Under the pieces are notes generated by a model. That model saw nothing but the letters and a program-made list of their open reading frames with translations, made no database searches and was not told the DNA's origin. This document shows positions 38,479-47,016 of a stretch of DNA of 64,000 bases, piece by piece. The first letter of the stretch is position 1. Every line of letters begins with the position of its first letter. The stretch comes from Undibacterium sp. YM2 (GTDB lineage Bacteria; Pseudomonadota; Gammaproteobacteria; Burkholderiales; Burkholderiaceae_D). Where the stretch lies: the NCBI RefSeq assembly GCF_009937975.1, contig NZ_AP018441.1, positions 3,410,001-3,474,000 on the forward strand, in the 5' to 3' direction. Made by a program: the position numbers and the translations under genes.

Positions 38479-39513
38479 TCAGGCGGGAATATAATCAAAT
38501 GTGGGACCGGCAGTCTGGCCAGGCACGACTTCCTGCGTCATCAGCAACTGCGCCTGCTCTCTGAGCGATTGCATGGACAGCAAGGCCAGTGCGAGATTGT
38601 CAGGCTGGCCGTTAAAGACATTGTGCAATTTGCGCAGCATGTCAGAGTAAGTGCTGTTGAAAGTCAGGTTCAGATCGGTAATGCGCGGCTTGCCAGCATA
38701 GCTATGCCGGTTTGGATTACTGATGACGGGGTAGATACCGCCAGCATCAAACTCTATGCGGTGGCCTTCAAATACCCAAGCTGGCTGGCCAGGTTTTGGT
38801 GTGGGGTTGGCGATCAGTTTGCGGCCATGATAAATCTCTGCATATTTGTAGTAATGCGCGAGTTCATGCTCAGGGTCCAGAGGGCTGATATCACTGCCTT
38901 CACCCTGTTCAACGATCATGTCTATCGCCGCCAGTGCCGTTTCCTCATCATAGACACCCTTGTTTTGCAATTCCCTGAAACCCGTCACCAATTGTTTTTC
39001 TGGTGGCCCGGTAAAGATATTGCCCATCTTCGACAATTCACATATCTCTTTTTTTATGTGTGCATAAAACTCGCCTATGGTCACGCCGTCTGCTGGTGGC
39101 GTATCGCCATCCACGGTTTTTTCCGGCTCCTCTATCACCATGAACACGTCGAGCAGCAATTGCTTGGATAGTGCAGCCAGAGGCACGATAAGGCTGTCCT
39201 CGACCGAACCTGGCAAGTTCCCAGGATAGTGAGGAATAAAGCGCGGATGATCAATTTTTGGATGCCCGCCTATGGCATTGAGGACATTGCAGTCCAGCGA
39301 CATGTGCAGCATTTCCTGCTTGACGATGGATTTAATGAGATGGGCGGCCTCCAGATTCTGGTCTGTCTTGATCGAGTACAAGGCATACAGATAAGGCGGT
39401 ATGGTCGAATGCTCCAGCTCTATGGCTGTCTGCAGGGAATGCTTGAGCAGCTTGAGCCTGTGATCAAAACTATTGTCACGGTGTTCTATTAACAGGTGCT
39501 TGAGGCGAATCAT
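38479..39513 (-). CDS. Ferritin-like protein of the VioB/RebD (iminophenyl-pyruvate dimer synthase) type
   Basis: 344 aa from MIRLKHLLIEH, behind GGGAG. The metal-binding helices are visible: AIELEHSTIPPYLYALYSI near residue 30 and SIVKQEMLHMSLDCNVLNAIGGHP near residue 60, with the E...ExxH pattern of the family's ferritin-like domain. The four-helix core extends to about residue 230 (EHELAHYYKYAEIYHG); the rest (about 240-344) is a C-terminal extension. In violacein and rebeccamycin pathways this domain joins two indole-pyruvate imines; here the neighbours are different. First gene of the operon, probably transcribed from the region 39514-39930. Soluble, no signal. Confidence 0.8.
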   Translation of the reverse strand: MIRLKHLLIEHRDNSFDHRLKLLKHSLQTAIELEHSTIPPYLYALYSIKTDQNLEAAHLIKSIVKQEMLHMSLDCNVLNAIGGHPKIDHPRFIPHYPGNLPGSVEDSLIVPLAALSKQLLLDVFMVIEEPEKTVDGDTPPADGVTIGEFYAHIKKEICELSKMGNIFTGPPEKQLVTGFRELQNKGVYDEETALAAIDMIVEQGEGSDISPLDPEHELAHYYKYAEIYHGRKLIANPTPKPGQPAWVFEGHRIEFDAGGIYPVISNPNRHSYAGKPRITDLNLTFNSTYSDMLRKLHNVFNGQPDNLALALLSMQSLREQAQLLMTQEVVPGQTAGPTFDYIPA

Positions 39514-39930
39514 GAATTCTCCCGACGGGTAACAGTCCATTGACGCGAAATGCCAGCCTGAATATGGATGGCATATTTAACATTTTTACTAGCCTATTTA
39601 ACATCATCCATCATGATTGCAAATTGCGCAAGTGATTATCTAAAAAACAAATAAAATTTAACAATCCTGTCTCTTTCATGCGGGAACAAGTATTTGACCT
39701 GCTTATCTGCATCACAACTGAAAGCCTTTCTTTGCAAACCTTGCAGAAGTCAATCTCGTCAAAAGTACTGAAATTCGATACGTTTTGTGCATGCAGACAG
39801 AGCCTGCGATTTTCCATTGGCATAGTTTTTTTATATTTGCGAGACTTCGCTCCGTGCTCTCCGCCGGGGAGTAGCAGCGCGGCGCAAATGCTGCGAGGAC
39901 TGTTTAGCTTTTATTGATTAAAGGATCACC
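39514..39930. other. Intergenic region between the divergent ferritin-like operon and mipA
   Basis: 417 bases without a credible gene. AT-rich near 39560-39670. Close to mipA, TGCTCTCC / GGAG-t-AGCA (about 39857-39880) can form a hairpin, followed by GCAGC...GCTGC, so the mipA leader RNA is structured. mipA has the ribosome-binding site AAAGGATC. No known riboswitch was recognised. Confidence 0.55.
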
Positions 39931-40731
39931 ATGAAACACATATTTACACTGACAGCTATTGCTTTCTCCAGCTTGATGGCCATGTCATTCTCTGCTCAGG
40001 CACAGGACAAAACGGCGCAAGAACCAGAATCAACTGCCGTGGTCGGTGCCGGTGTGTTCTACGCACCCGAGTACATCGGTGCAAAGAAAAATCGCTTTGG
40101 CCCAGCTATCTATGGTGAATATCAAAACAAGAACGGTTTCTTTGCCAGCACCATGCGTGGCGTGGGTTTCGGTACGAAAGTAGATGATTTCTCATTCAGC
40201 GCAGCTCTGGGTTATCGTCCAGGCCGTGAAGATTCACGCGATTCCAAATCCCTGTTCAGCTCAGATGACTTGAAAGGCATGGGCAATATCTCTGGCTCAG
40301 CAACAGTCAACCTGCATGCAGGTACAACATTTGGTCCCGGGATCAAGGCAAGCGTAGATGCTAACCTGGCACTTTCGCACAGAGAGAATGGCAATGCCTA
40401 CAAATTTGGTCTGGCAGCACCTGTATTCCAGACAGCAACAGACAGGGTAGAAATTGGTGGTAACCTGACTTACAGCGATGCGAAATATAACCAGACTTAT
40501 TTTGGCGTAACGCCGACACAAAGCACCAATTCCGGTTATAAAACATTTGCTCCTAAAGCAGGTTTCTCACAGGCGATGGCAACAGTTGCATGGACCCATG
40601 TAATCGATAAAAACTGGTCTGTACGCAGTGCCGCCGGAGTATCGCAAGTGATGGGTGATGCTGCTGACAGCCCGCTGACGAAAAAGAAAACCAGCCCAAT
40701 CTTGATGACTACCGTCAATTACGCTTTCTGA
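39931..40731 (+). CDS. MipA/OmpV family outer-membrane protein
   Basis: 266 aa. Signal peptide about 1-24 (ends FSAQA). Then VVGAGVFYAPEYIGAKKNRFGPAIYGEY, the family entry, and an alternating beta-barrel pattern ending MTTVNYAF with a terminal Phe. MipA in E. coli scaffolds MltA and PBP1B; OmpV relatives are porin-like. The true role in this organism is unknown. Terminated by the strong stem at 40775-40815. Confidence 0.9.
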   Translation: MKHIFTLTAIAFSSLMAMSFSAQAQDKTAQEPESTAVVGAGVFYAPEYIGAKKNRFGPAIYGEYQNKNGFFASTMRGVGFGTKVDDFSFSAALGYRPGREDSRDSKSLFSSDDLKGMGNISGSATVNLHAGTTFGPGIKASVDANLALSHRENGNAYKFGLAAPVFQTATDRVEIGGNLTYSDAKYNQTYFGVTPTQSTNSGYKTFAPKAGFSQAMATVAWTHVIDKNWSVRSAAGVSQVMGDAADSPLTKKKTSPILMTTVNYAF

Positions 40732-40774
40732 TTTGCATGACGTGCATGACCTGACTCTTGCTTGAGCAAAAATA

Positions 40775-40815
40775 CCATGGCCCTGATGATAGAAACATGA
40801 TCATCAGGGCCATGG
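40775..40815. terminator. Bidirectional hairpin between mipA and the DMT transporter
   Basis: Perfect 16-bp stem CCATGGCCCTGATGAT / ATCATCAGGGCCATGG with a 9-nt loop, placed between two convergent genes. It lacks a long T-run. Confidence 0.7.
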
Positions 40816-40818
40816 TCA

Positions 40819-41796
40819 TTAATGTGCAGGAGATGAAACTGAGGCTGTCGCCGGTTTGGCACGCAAGGCAGTCATCACGCCAATAATCAATAAAACGATA
40901 CCCAGCAAAACCATGGGTTCTGGCATGCGTTTATTGAGAATGAAGGCATAGGCCAGTGCGGCCAAGGTCTCGAATACGATGAGCTGACCGGCCAGGTTGG
41001 TGGGCAAGCGCTGGCTGGCCTGGTTCCAGCACATCGTACCCAGCCATGAGGCAAACAAACCGATGATCAGCATCAGGGTGATGAAGTATTGCGGCCGCGG
41101 GCCAAATGGCATGGAAAAATCCTGGCCAGTCACGCCCATGTATATCCATAATCCCGTGTAACCGAGCAAAGCCAGCGGCAAGGTTGCAACGCCCTGAGCA
41201 CTGGCCCAGACCCTGGGGTTGCGGTCAGGATGATGACGTAGCCAGTCTGCATTTCTTAATGGGTACCAGGTCCAGCAGGCAACAGCAACCAGGGCAAACA
41301 GGCCGCCGATGATATAGGTCTGGATATTTTTGTTTGAAGCTGCCTGCAATGCCGCTATTTCCACGCTATTGACACAGGCAACACCAGCAAAAATCATCAA
41401 TAGTGATGGCAACATGCGTCGCCAGGCGATGCTGCCGTCGCGCTGTGCATTGCGGTAATTGGCGGTAATGGCGATGACGACAGGTAGCGTACCTATCAAC
41501 ATGGTAGGCAATGGTGCGCCTGAACGCTGTATCGCGCTGGCCAGACAAAGGTAATACAGAATATTACCGACTGCTGCCAGCTTCAGCGCCTCTATCCAAT
41601 CTGACTTGTTCAACAAACGCAATTGTCGCCTGTCCATCCAGGCGATAGGGAGAGTGATCAGGCCAAATGCCAGATAGCGGCCAAATGATTGTAAGGCAGC
41701 CGGGTATTCAGGCAAGAGCAAGGGGCCGATGAATACCAGCCCCCACATCAAACCTGCTGCCATCGCATATAAAACGCCGATACCCATACTGTTCAT
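40819..41796 (-). CDS. DMT superfamily (EamA) transporter
   Basis: 325 aa with ten hydrophobic helices in two EamA repeats (GLMWGLVFIGPLLLPEYP at the start; GTMCWNQASQRLPTNLAGQLIVFETLAALAYAFI in the second half). EamA exporters carry amino acids or metabolites; the specificity is not visible. An AraC-type regulator lies upstream in the same direction (83-base gap) and may control it. Confidence 0.88.
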   Translation of the reverse strand: MNSMGIGVLYAMAAGLMWGLVFIGPLLLPEYPAALQSFGRYLAFGLITLPIAWMDRRQLRLLNKSDWIEALKLAAVGNILYYLCLASAIQRSGAPLPTMLIGTLPVVIAITANYRNAQRDGSIAWRRMLPSLLMIFAGVACVNSVEIAALQAASNKNIQTYIIGGLFALVAVACWTWYPLRNADWLRHHPDRNPRVWASAQGVATLPLALLGYTGLWIYMGVTGQDFSMPFGPRPQYFITLMLIIGLFASWLGTMCWNQASQRLPTNLAGQLIVFETLAALAYAFILNKRMPEPMVLLGIVLLIIGVMTALRAKPATASVSSPAH

Positions 41797-41879
41797 CCTC
41801 TGAAAAAAATCAGCTTAAAACAATGCGGGAAAGCAGTCTTGTACCAGATTGCGCTTGTGGGCAGTTTTTGAAGTGCGGG

Positions 41880-42770
41880 CTATGCACGCATTTGCTGTTG
41901 ATAACGTGACGGTGTCACACCATACCGACGTACAAAAGCCTTGTTCAAATGTGACTGATCTGTGAGGCCAGTTGCGGCCGCCACCTGTGCCGGTGGCAAA
42001 CCCTTGCTCAGCAGGCATTTGGCTTCATAGAGGCGCAAGGCCATCAGCATTTGCTGCGGTGTTGCATGATATTGCGCCTTGAAGCTGCGCAGAAAATGAA
42101 AGGGGCTAAGCCCGGCAACCAGTGCCAGTTGCTCAAGGCTGATTCGCTCTGCCATGCTGGCACGCATATAATCGAGCACCGTGGCAAAACGTTGTTTCGC
42201 CAGACCCGCTGGTGCTTGCGGCGCACTGGCAAAGCGTTTGAATTCAGACAGGATATCAAACAAGAGACTGTCAAAACTAAGCTTGTCAGTGGCTTGCCAG
42301 ATTTGCTCCAGCATGACACCCAGCTTGCGCGCACTTCTGGCATCGTGCGCGACTGCATCCCTGAACCACCAGCCTTGCTCACCCGTGACTTCGGCCACGA
42401 CATCAGGATCGATGTACATCATGCGATAACGCCAGCCGGTATCAGTTTCTGCCCTGCCAGTATGCAATTCATCCGGGTTCATCATCACGACTGAATCTTG
42501 CGGAGCCAGATGATCACTACCGAGATAACGAAAACGCTCTACCCCGCTGGCGATAGAACCCAGACCAAACGCTTCATGCGTATGCGGTTCAAAGGCATGG
42601 GCGACTATATGGGCGCGGTATAACTCCACACCTGGGCGATGTTGCGCCCTTTTGAATTCAGCACGGTCACTCACATGTTCAAAGCTTTCAGGCACACCAG
42701 GCATGGACAAAGCGCCGTCATTGTGATGAAGGCCTTGTTGTATGCTGGTGTGAATGTTTGCTCTGTCCAT
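41880..42770 (-). CDS. AraC family transcriptional regulator
   Basis: 296 aa. The N-terminal cupin-like sensing domain has HTHEAFGLGSIASGVERFRYLG and VVMMNPDELHTGRAETDTGWRYRMMYID. The C-terminal double helix-turn-helix (about 190-296) has ISLEQLALVAGLSPFHFLRSFKAQYH and PPAQVAAATGLTDQSHLNKAFVRRYGVTPSRY. Such regulators next to an EamA or LysE exporter usually control the exporter gene in response to an amino acid; here this is inferred from neighbourhood. Lies 18 bases after rnhA. Confidence 0.92.
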   Translation of the reverse strand: MDRANIHTSIQQGLHHNDGALSMPGVPESFEHVSDRAEFKRAQHRPGVELYRAHIVAHAFEPHTHEAFGLGSIASGVERFRYLGSDHLAPQDSVVMMNPDELHTGRAETDTGWRYRMMYIDPDVVAEVTGEQGWWFRDAVAHDARSARKLGVMLEQIWQATDKLSFDSLLFDILSEFKRFASAPQAPAGLAKQRFATVLDYMRASMAERISLEQLALVAGLSPFHFLRSFKAQYHATPQQMLMALRLYEAKCLLSKGLPPAQVAAATGLTDQSHLNKAFVRRYGVTPSRYQQQMRA

Positions 42771-42788
42771 GAGATATTTTGTGCGCTT

Positions 42789-43223
42789 TTACAATACTGA
42801 TTCAACACCACGGTTAGCCAGTTGATCAGCTCTTTCATTACCAGGGTGGCCGGTGTGGCCACGCACCCAGCGCCAGTCAATTTCATGGATGGTACGTGCA
42901 GCATCGAGTTGCTGCCACAGATCGACATTCTTCACTGGTGCCTTGGAGGCTGTTTTCCAGCCCTTGGCTTTCCAGCCTGTGATCCATTCGGTGATGCCTT
43001 TTAATACATACTGGCTATCGGTGTGCAGGGTAATATGACAGGGTCGCTTCAATGCGCCCAAAGCCTGTATCACTGCCATCAATTCCATGCGATTATTGGT
43101 GGTTTCTTTTTCGCCACCAAATAATTCTTTTTCTTTATTACCTGCCACCAGCAAAGCGCCCCAGCCGCCAACGCCAGGATTACCCTTGCAGGCACCGTCT
43201 GTGTAAATTTCTATATTATCCAT
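42789..43223 (-). CDS. rnhA: Ribonuclease HI
   Basis: 144 aa from [17 protein letters not shown]. Removes RNA from RNA-DNA hybrids. Catalytic acids are all present: Asp ([12 protein letters not shown]), Glu ([13 protein letters not shown]), Asp ([12 protein letters not shown]) and the late Asp ([10 protein letters not shown]), with the His loop VRGHTGHPG. The start overlaps the end of the methyltransferase gene by 13 bases, the typical YafS-RnhA order of proteobacteria; dnaQ, which often follows, is not here. Confidence 0.96.
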   Translation of the reverse strand: MDNIEIYTDGACKGNPGVGGWGALLVAGNKEKELFGGEKETTNNRMELMAVIQALGALKRPCHITLHTDSQYVLKGITEWITGWKAKGWKTASKAPVKNVDLWQQLDAARTIHEIDWRWVRGHTGHPGNERADQLANRGVESVL

Positions 43224-43990
43224 TTGATACTTTTTGATTTGTTTGCAACTGGCAAGGCATGTGTACTGGATACCCGCTTTTGTTTCCATGCCGGTCCTAT
43301 CAAATGCATGCCTTTGACTCTTTTCACGGCCTGCAATATATACACTGCGCCAAAATAAGGCCACCAGCGTTGCCCTGCTTTTTCCATGAAACGATAGCGT
43401 TGCAACCATTTTTCCGATTTGAAAGGGGGAGCATAGCAACCAAAATCGCTGCTACCCACTTCCATATTCAATAACTTCAACCAGTCCTTCAAACGCGGCG
43501 GGCTGATGAACTCACCCTCTTTGGGCAGGAAATAATTCTTGCTCAAACGTCCGGTCGCCTGTCTTGCCCCCCACAGGCTGGCACGGTTAAAGCCAGTGAT
43601 GATAACCCGGCCCTCTGGTATCAATACCCTCTCCACCTCGCGCAATATCTGGTGTGGTTCCTCAGCAAATTCCAGCACATGCGGCAAGACGATCAAATCT
43701 ATGCTGTGTGCATCAAAAGGCAGCTCAGCAAAATCATGCACGACCACAACAGGTCGCTTTTGCCCCGGCTGGTTTTCGTCAGGCATACGGGAATTGGTCA
43801 GCCAGCGATGTGGCATGCGACTGGCTGCCAGCGCATCAATTTGCGGCAAACCTATCTGCAAGGCATTGAAACCAAAGATATCGACCGTCAATTTATCGAG
43901 CATGGCCTGCTCCCATTGACGGATATAGCTACCTGCCGGCAGCTCTAACCATGCTCCAAGGTCTATAATGTTTTTTTCCAAAGCATCCAT
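43211..43990 (-). CDS. Class I SAM-dependent methyltransferase (YafS-like)
   Basis: 259 aa from [16 protein letters not shown]-terminal part [26 protein letters not shown] is followed by [45 protein letters not shown], the methyltransferase core with motif post-I/IV. Family members sit beside gloB and rnhA in many proteobacteria; the substrate is unknown. The start codon shares bases with a possible gloB start on the other strand (CATG at 43988-43991), so the two divergent genes have essentially no intergenic space. Confidence 0.85.
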   Translation of the reverse strand: MDALEKNIIDLGAWLELPAGSYIRQWEQAMLDKLTVDIFGFNALQIGLPQIDALAASRMPHRWLTNSRMPDENQPGQKRPVVVVHDFAELPFDAHSIDLIVLPHVLEFAEEPHQILREVERVLIPEGRVIITGFNRASLWGARQATGRLSKNYFLPKEGEFISPPRLKDWLKLLNMEVGSSDFGCYAPPFKSEKWLQRYRFMEKAGQRWWPYFGAVYILQAVKRVKGMHLIGPAWKQKRVSSTHALPVANKSKSIKWII

Positions 43991-43997
43991 GCCTGAT

Positions 43998-44780
43998 ATG
44001 AAGAATTCCCTGAGTATATTGACTGTCCCCGCCTTTGACGACAATTATCTATGGATTATCCATGACGGCCAGCATGCTGCCGTCGTTGATCCTGGCGATG
44101 CCATGCCAATTTTACAAGCCCTGACGCAGCATCAACTGACATTGTCCGCTATTTTACTCACTCATCATCATGCCGATCATATTGGCGGTGTGCCACGTCT
44201 GCTCGAACACGCTGCAGTGCCCGTATTTGGCCCCACCAATGACAAGATCGCCGTAGTCACGCAAAAGCTGCAACAAGATGATGTAGTGACCGTGCCCGGC
44301 ATCAACTTAAAGTTGAAGGTGCTGGACGTTCCCGGCCATACACTGGGTCATATTGCCTATTTCGCCCCTGAGCAGCATTGGCTGTTTTGTGGTGACACCC
44401 TGTTTGCCGGCGGCTGTGGCCGCCTGTTTGAAGGTACGCCCGCACAGATGCTGCATTCGCTAGAGCAACTGGCTGCCCTGCCCGATGATACGGCAGTATA
44501 TTGCGCCCATGAATATACGCTATCCAATCTGCGTTTTGCCAAAGAGGTAGAGCCTGATAACCAGGATTTGCTGGAGCGCATCAAACGCGAACAAGCCAGG
44601 CGCGACCAAGGCATACCTACGGTGCCTACCCAGATAAGCCTGGAAAAACAGACCAATCCATTCTTGCGCAGCCGCGAAAGCACAGTCATCAGCCGCCTTT
44701 TGGAAAGCGGTAAAATCCCTGCCGTACAAAATGATGTCAGCCATTTCGCTGCCTTGCGTGAATGGAAAAACCGCTTTTAA
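43998..44780 (+). CDS. gloB: Hydroxyacylglutathione hydrolase (glyoxalase II)
   Basis: 260 aa from [19 protein letters not shown]. Hydrolyses S-lactoylglutathione to lactate and glutathione in methylglyoxal detoxification. The binuclear metal site [10 protein letters not shown] is at about residues 49-58, with further ligands in [27 protein letters not shown] and YCAHEYT. The C-terminal substrate-binding helix ends ALREWKNRF. An in-frame ATG three codons upstream (43989) is the alternative start, and neither has a strong Shine-Dalgarno. Its promoter must lie within the methyltransferase coding region. Confidence 0.94.
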   Translation: MKNSLSILTVPAFDDNYLWIIHDGQHAAVVDPGDAMPILQALTQHQLTLSAILLTHHHADHIGGVPRLLEHAAVPVFGPTNDKIAVVTQKLQQDDVVTVPGINLKLKVLDVPGHTLGHIAYFAPEQHWLFCGDTLFAGGCGRLFEGTPAQMLHSLEQLAALPDDTAVYCAHEYTLSNLRFAKEVEPDNQDLLERIKREQARRDQGIPTVPTQISLEKQTNPFLRSRESTVISRLLESGKIPAVQNDVSHFAALREWKNRF

Positions 44781-44816
44781 GTTCGCTTTCAGGTACGCTT
44801 TTAAAAACACATTGCA

Positions 44817-46013
44817 ATGCATTTAACAGAAATAAATACGACTCACGCAGCAAAATCTTTGGCCCTGTTTTGCAAGGTTGTCGATAACTTTGGTGATATA
44901 GGCATTTGCTGGCGCATGGCCAGGCAACTGCAGCAAGAACATCGCATCGCCGTCACGTTATGGGTAGATGATTTACGCAGCTTCCAGCGCATCTGCCCAC
45001 CAGTGAATATTGATGCCGAAGTGCAGGAAATTGCGGGCGTTACCGTCAGATACTGGCGCGATCAGCAAGGCACATTTACAGTTGCTGACATTGCCGATAT
45101 CGTCATAGAGTTTTTTGCCTGCGACATACCGCCAGGCTATATCCAGGCCATGGCACAGTGTGAGCCACGCCCGGTCTGGCTCAATCTGGAAGGCTTGACG
45201 GCAGAGGAATGGGTAGAAGGCTGCCATACCCTGCCCTCGCCCCATCCTTCCTTGTCATTGACCAAGCATTTCTTTTTTCCCGGCTTCAATAACAAAACTG
45301 GTGGCTTGTTGCGCGAAGCCAGCCTGGACCACGAAAGAGCTGCATTTCAAGCTGATACTCAGGCCGTCGCTGCCTTCTTGCAGCAATTGGGGCTGACTGA
45401 AACTGAGATCAAGAGCACAAAAGTATCGCTGTTTTGCTACCCACATGCACCTGTGGCTGATTTACTCAAGATATGGCAAAAGGCTGACCAGGCCATGACT
45501 TGCCTGGTGCCTGAAGGCGTCGCCAGTGAAGCAATAGCAGCATTTTTGGGGCAGGCATCCAAAGCAGGTGTCAGTGGCAGTCAAGGTGCATTGACTGTGC
45601 GTGTACTGCCATTCATCCCCCAGGCAGATTACGATAAATTGCTGTGGGCCTGCGATATCAACTTTGTCCGTGGTGAAGACTCATTCGTGCGGGCGCAGTG
45701 GGCCAATAGACCCTTCATCTGGCATATCTATCCTCAGGATGAAAACCTGCATCATGTGAAATTGAAGGCATTTTTAAAAACCACTACATCTGTCTCGGCA
45801 AGCCTGGTTACCTTGTCACATGCCTGGAATGGCGTCAGCCACCCGCCACTGGACTGGGCGGAAATATGGCAGGCCTTTCAAGCCGACCTCCCTGAAATTG
45901 CACAGCTTTCTGGCAATTGGCAGGAAAAAATGCGCGAAAATGGGGATATGACGGGCAATTTATTGAAGTTCGTCAATGCAGTTAGGGTGGCAAGCCAAAA
46001 AGATGCAGTATAA
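44817..46013 (+). CDS. earP: EF-P arginine rhamnosyltransferase EarP
   Basis: 398 aa GT-B fold inverting glycosyltransferase that adds rhamnose from dTDP-rhamnose to Arg32 of elongation factor P. Family features: CKVVDNFGDIGICWRMARQL near the N-terminus (the DNFGDIG motif with the catalytic Asp), and the C-terminal nucleotide-binding segment CDINFVRGEDSFVRAQWANRPFIWHIYPQ. It stands 115 bases before efp, the conserved pair. Starts at ATG 44817 with no clear Shine-Dalgarno. Confidence 0.94.
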   Translation: MHLTEINTTHAAKSLALFCKVVDNFGDIGICWRMARQLQQEHRIAVTLWVDDLRSFQRICPPVNIDAEVQEIAGVTVRYWRDQQGTFTVADIADIVIEFFACDIPPGYIQAMAQCEPRPVWLNLEGLTAEEWVEGCHTLPSPHPSLSLTKHFFFPGFNNKTGGLLREASLDHERAAFQADTQAVAAFLQQLGLTETEIKSTKVSLFCYPHAPVADLLKIWQKADQAMTCLVPEGVASEAIAAFLGQASKAGVSGSQGALTVRVLPFIPQADYDKLLWACDINFVRGEDSFVRAQWANRPFIWHIYPQDENLHHVKLKAFLKTTTSVSASLVTLSHAWNGVSHPPLDWAEIWQAFQADLPEIAQLSGNWQEKMRENGDMTGNLLKFVNAVRVASQKDAV

Positions 46014-46128
46014 TGTTGGGTTAATTTTTAACCTGTTTTAAATCTCAATCAAACGTGGGCTTGCGGTGATTTTTTGCCAGTAGGCAACAGATGATTTTTA
46101 TGCAACCTACTTTTTACGTATACTCGCT

Positions 46129-46704
46129 ATGAAATTTGCAAAAGAAATTCGTGTTGGCAACATCATTATGGTCGATAGCAAACCAATGATCGTATTGCGC
46201 TCTGATGTCAACGGCTCCAGCCGTACAGGTTTCACTTACAAGTGGAAAATGAAAAACCTGTTGACCAACAGCCCACAAGAAAACGTCTTCCGTGGCGACG
46301 ACAAGTTTGACGTAGTTGTATTGGACAAAAAACCAGTTACTTATTCTTACTTTGCTGACCCACTGTTCGTATTCATGGATCAAGAATACAACCAGTATGA
46401 AATCGAAGCAGAAAACATGGGCGAATCCATCAACTACCTGAAAGATGGTATGGAATGTGAAGCCGTTTTCTACGACGGTAAAGCGATCTCTGTTGAATTG
46501 CCTACAACGATCGTTCGTCAGGTTATTTACTCTGAGCCAGCAGTTAAAGGCAACACTTCAGGCAACGTCCTGAAAGAAGCCAAGATCGAAAACGCGATCG
46601 AAGAATACTGCCATATCGTTCAAGTTCCACTGTTCGTGAGCCAGGACGACATGATCGAAATCGATACACGCACTAATGAATACAAAAAAGTCGTACGTAA
46701 CTAA
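46129..46704 (+). CDS. efp: Elongation factor P (Arg32, rhamnosylation type)
   Basis: 191 aa full length. EF-P relieves ribosome stalling at polyproline stretches. The N-terminal loop that is modified has arginine at position 32 (NGSSRTG), matching EarP upstream rather than lysine and EpmA. Domains II and III follow ([14 protein letters not shown]; the C-terminal [15 protein letters not shown]). There is no Shine-Dalgarno, and a TATACT hexamer lies only four bases before the ATG (46119-46124). A terminator follows. Confidence 0.97.
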   Translation: MKFAKEIRVGNIIMVDSKPMIVLRSDVNGSSRTGFTYKWKMKNLLTNSPQENVFRGDDKFDVVVLDKKPVTYSYFADPLFVFMDQEYNQYEIEAENMGESINYLKDGMECEAVFYDGKAISVELPTTIVRQVIYSEPAVKGNTSGNVLKEAKIENAIEEYCHIVQVPLFVSQDDMIEIDTRTNEYKKVVRN

Positions 46705-46730
46705 GCAATAAGACGTAAAGACTTTGCGAA

Positions 46731-46760
46731 AAACGCCGCTGATACAGCGGCGTTTTTTTT
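46731..46760 (+). terminator. Terminator after efp
   Basis: Stem ACGCCGCTG (46733-46741) / CAGCGGCGT (46745-46753) with a 3-nt loop, followed by eight T residues. Confidence 0.92.
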
Positions 46761-47016
46761 CGTCCAGCAATTTGCATGACGGCAGCGTTCCACTCCCCCA
46801 ACATAGACTGACAGAGACAAGATGGTCTTTTTATCAACCATCATACGCCTGAAAAGCAAGGTCACAATTTAGTCATTTGACAATACTTGGTAACATCACT
46901 AATATTCAAATTCTTTTTACTATCACTCGCTTAAACTATTGTCGAATATGGTATAAATAGCAAAGAATAAATTCCCATCCACCAGCGCCTGGAAGACGCT
47001 CACTAAAAATATCACC

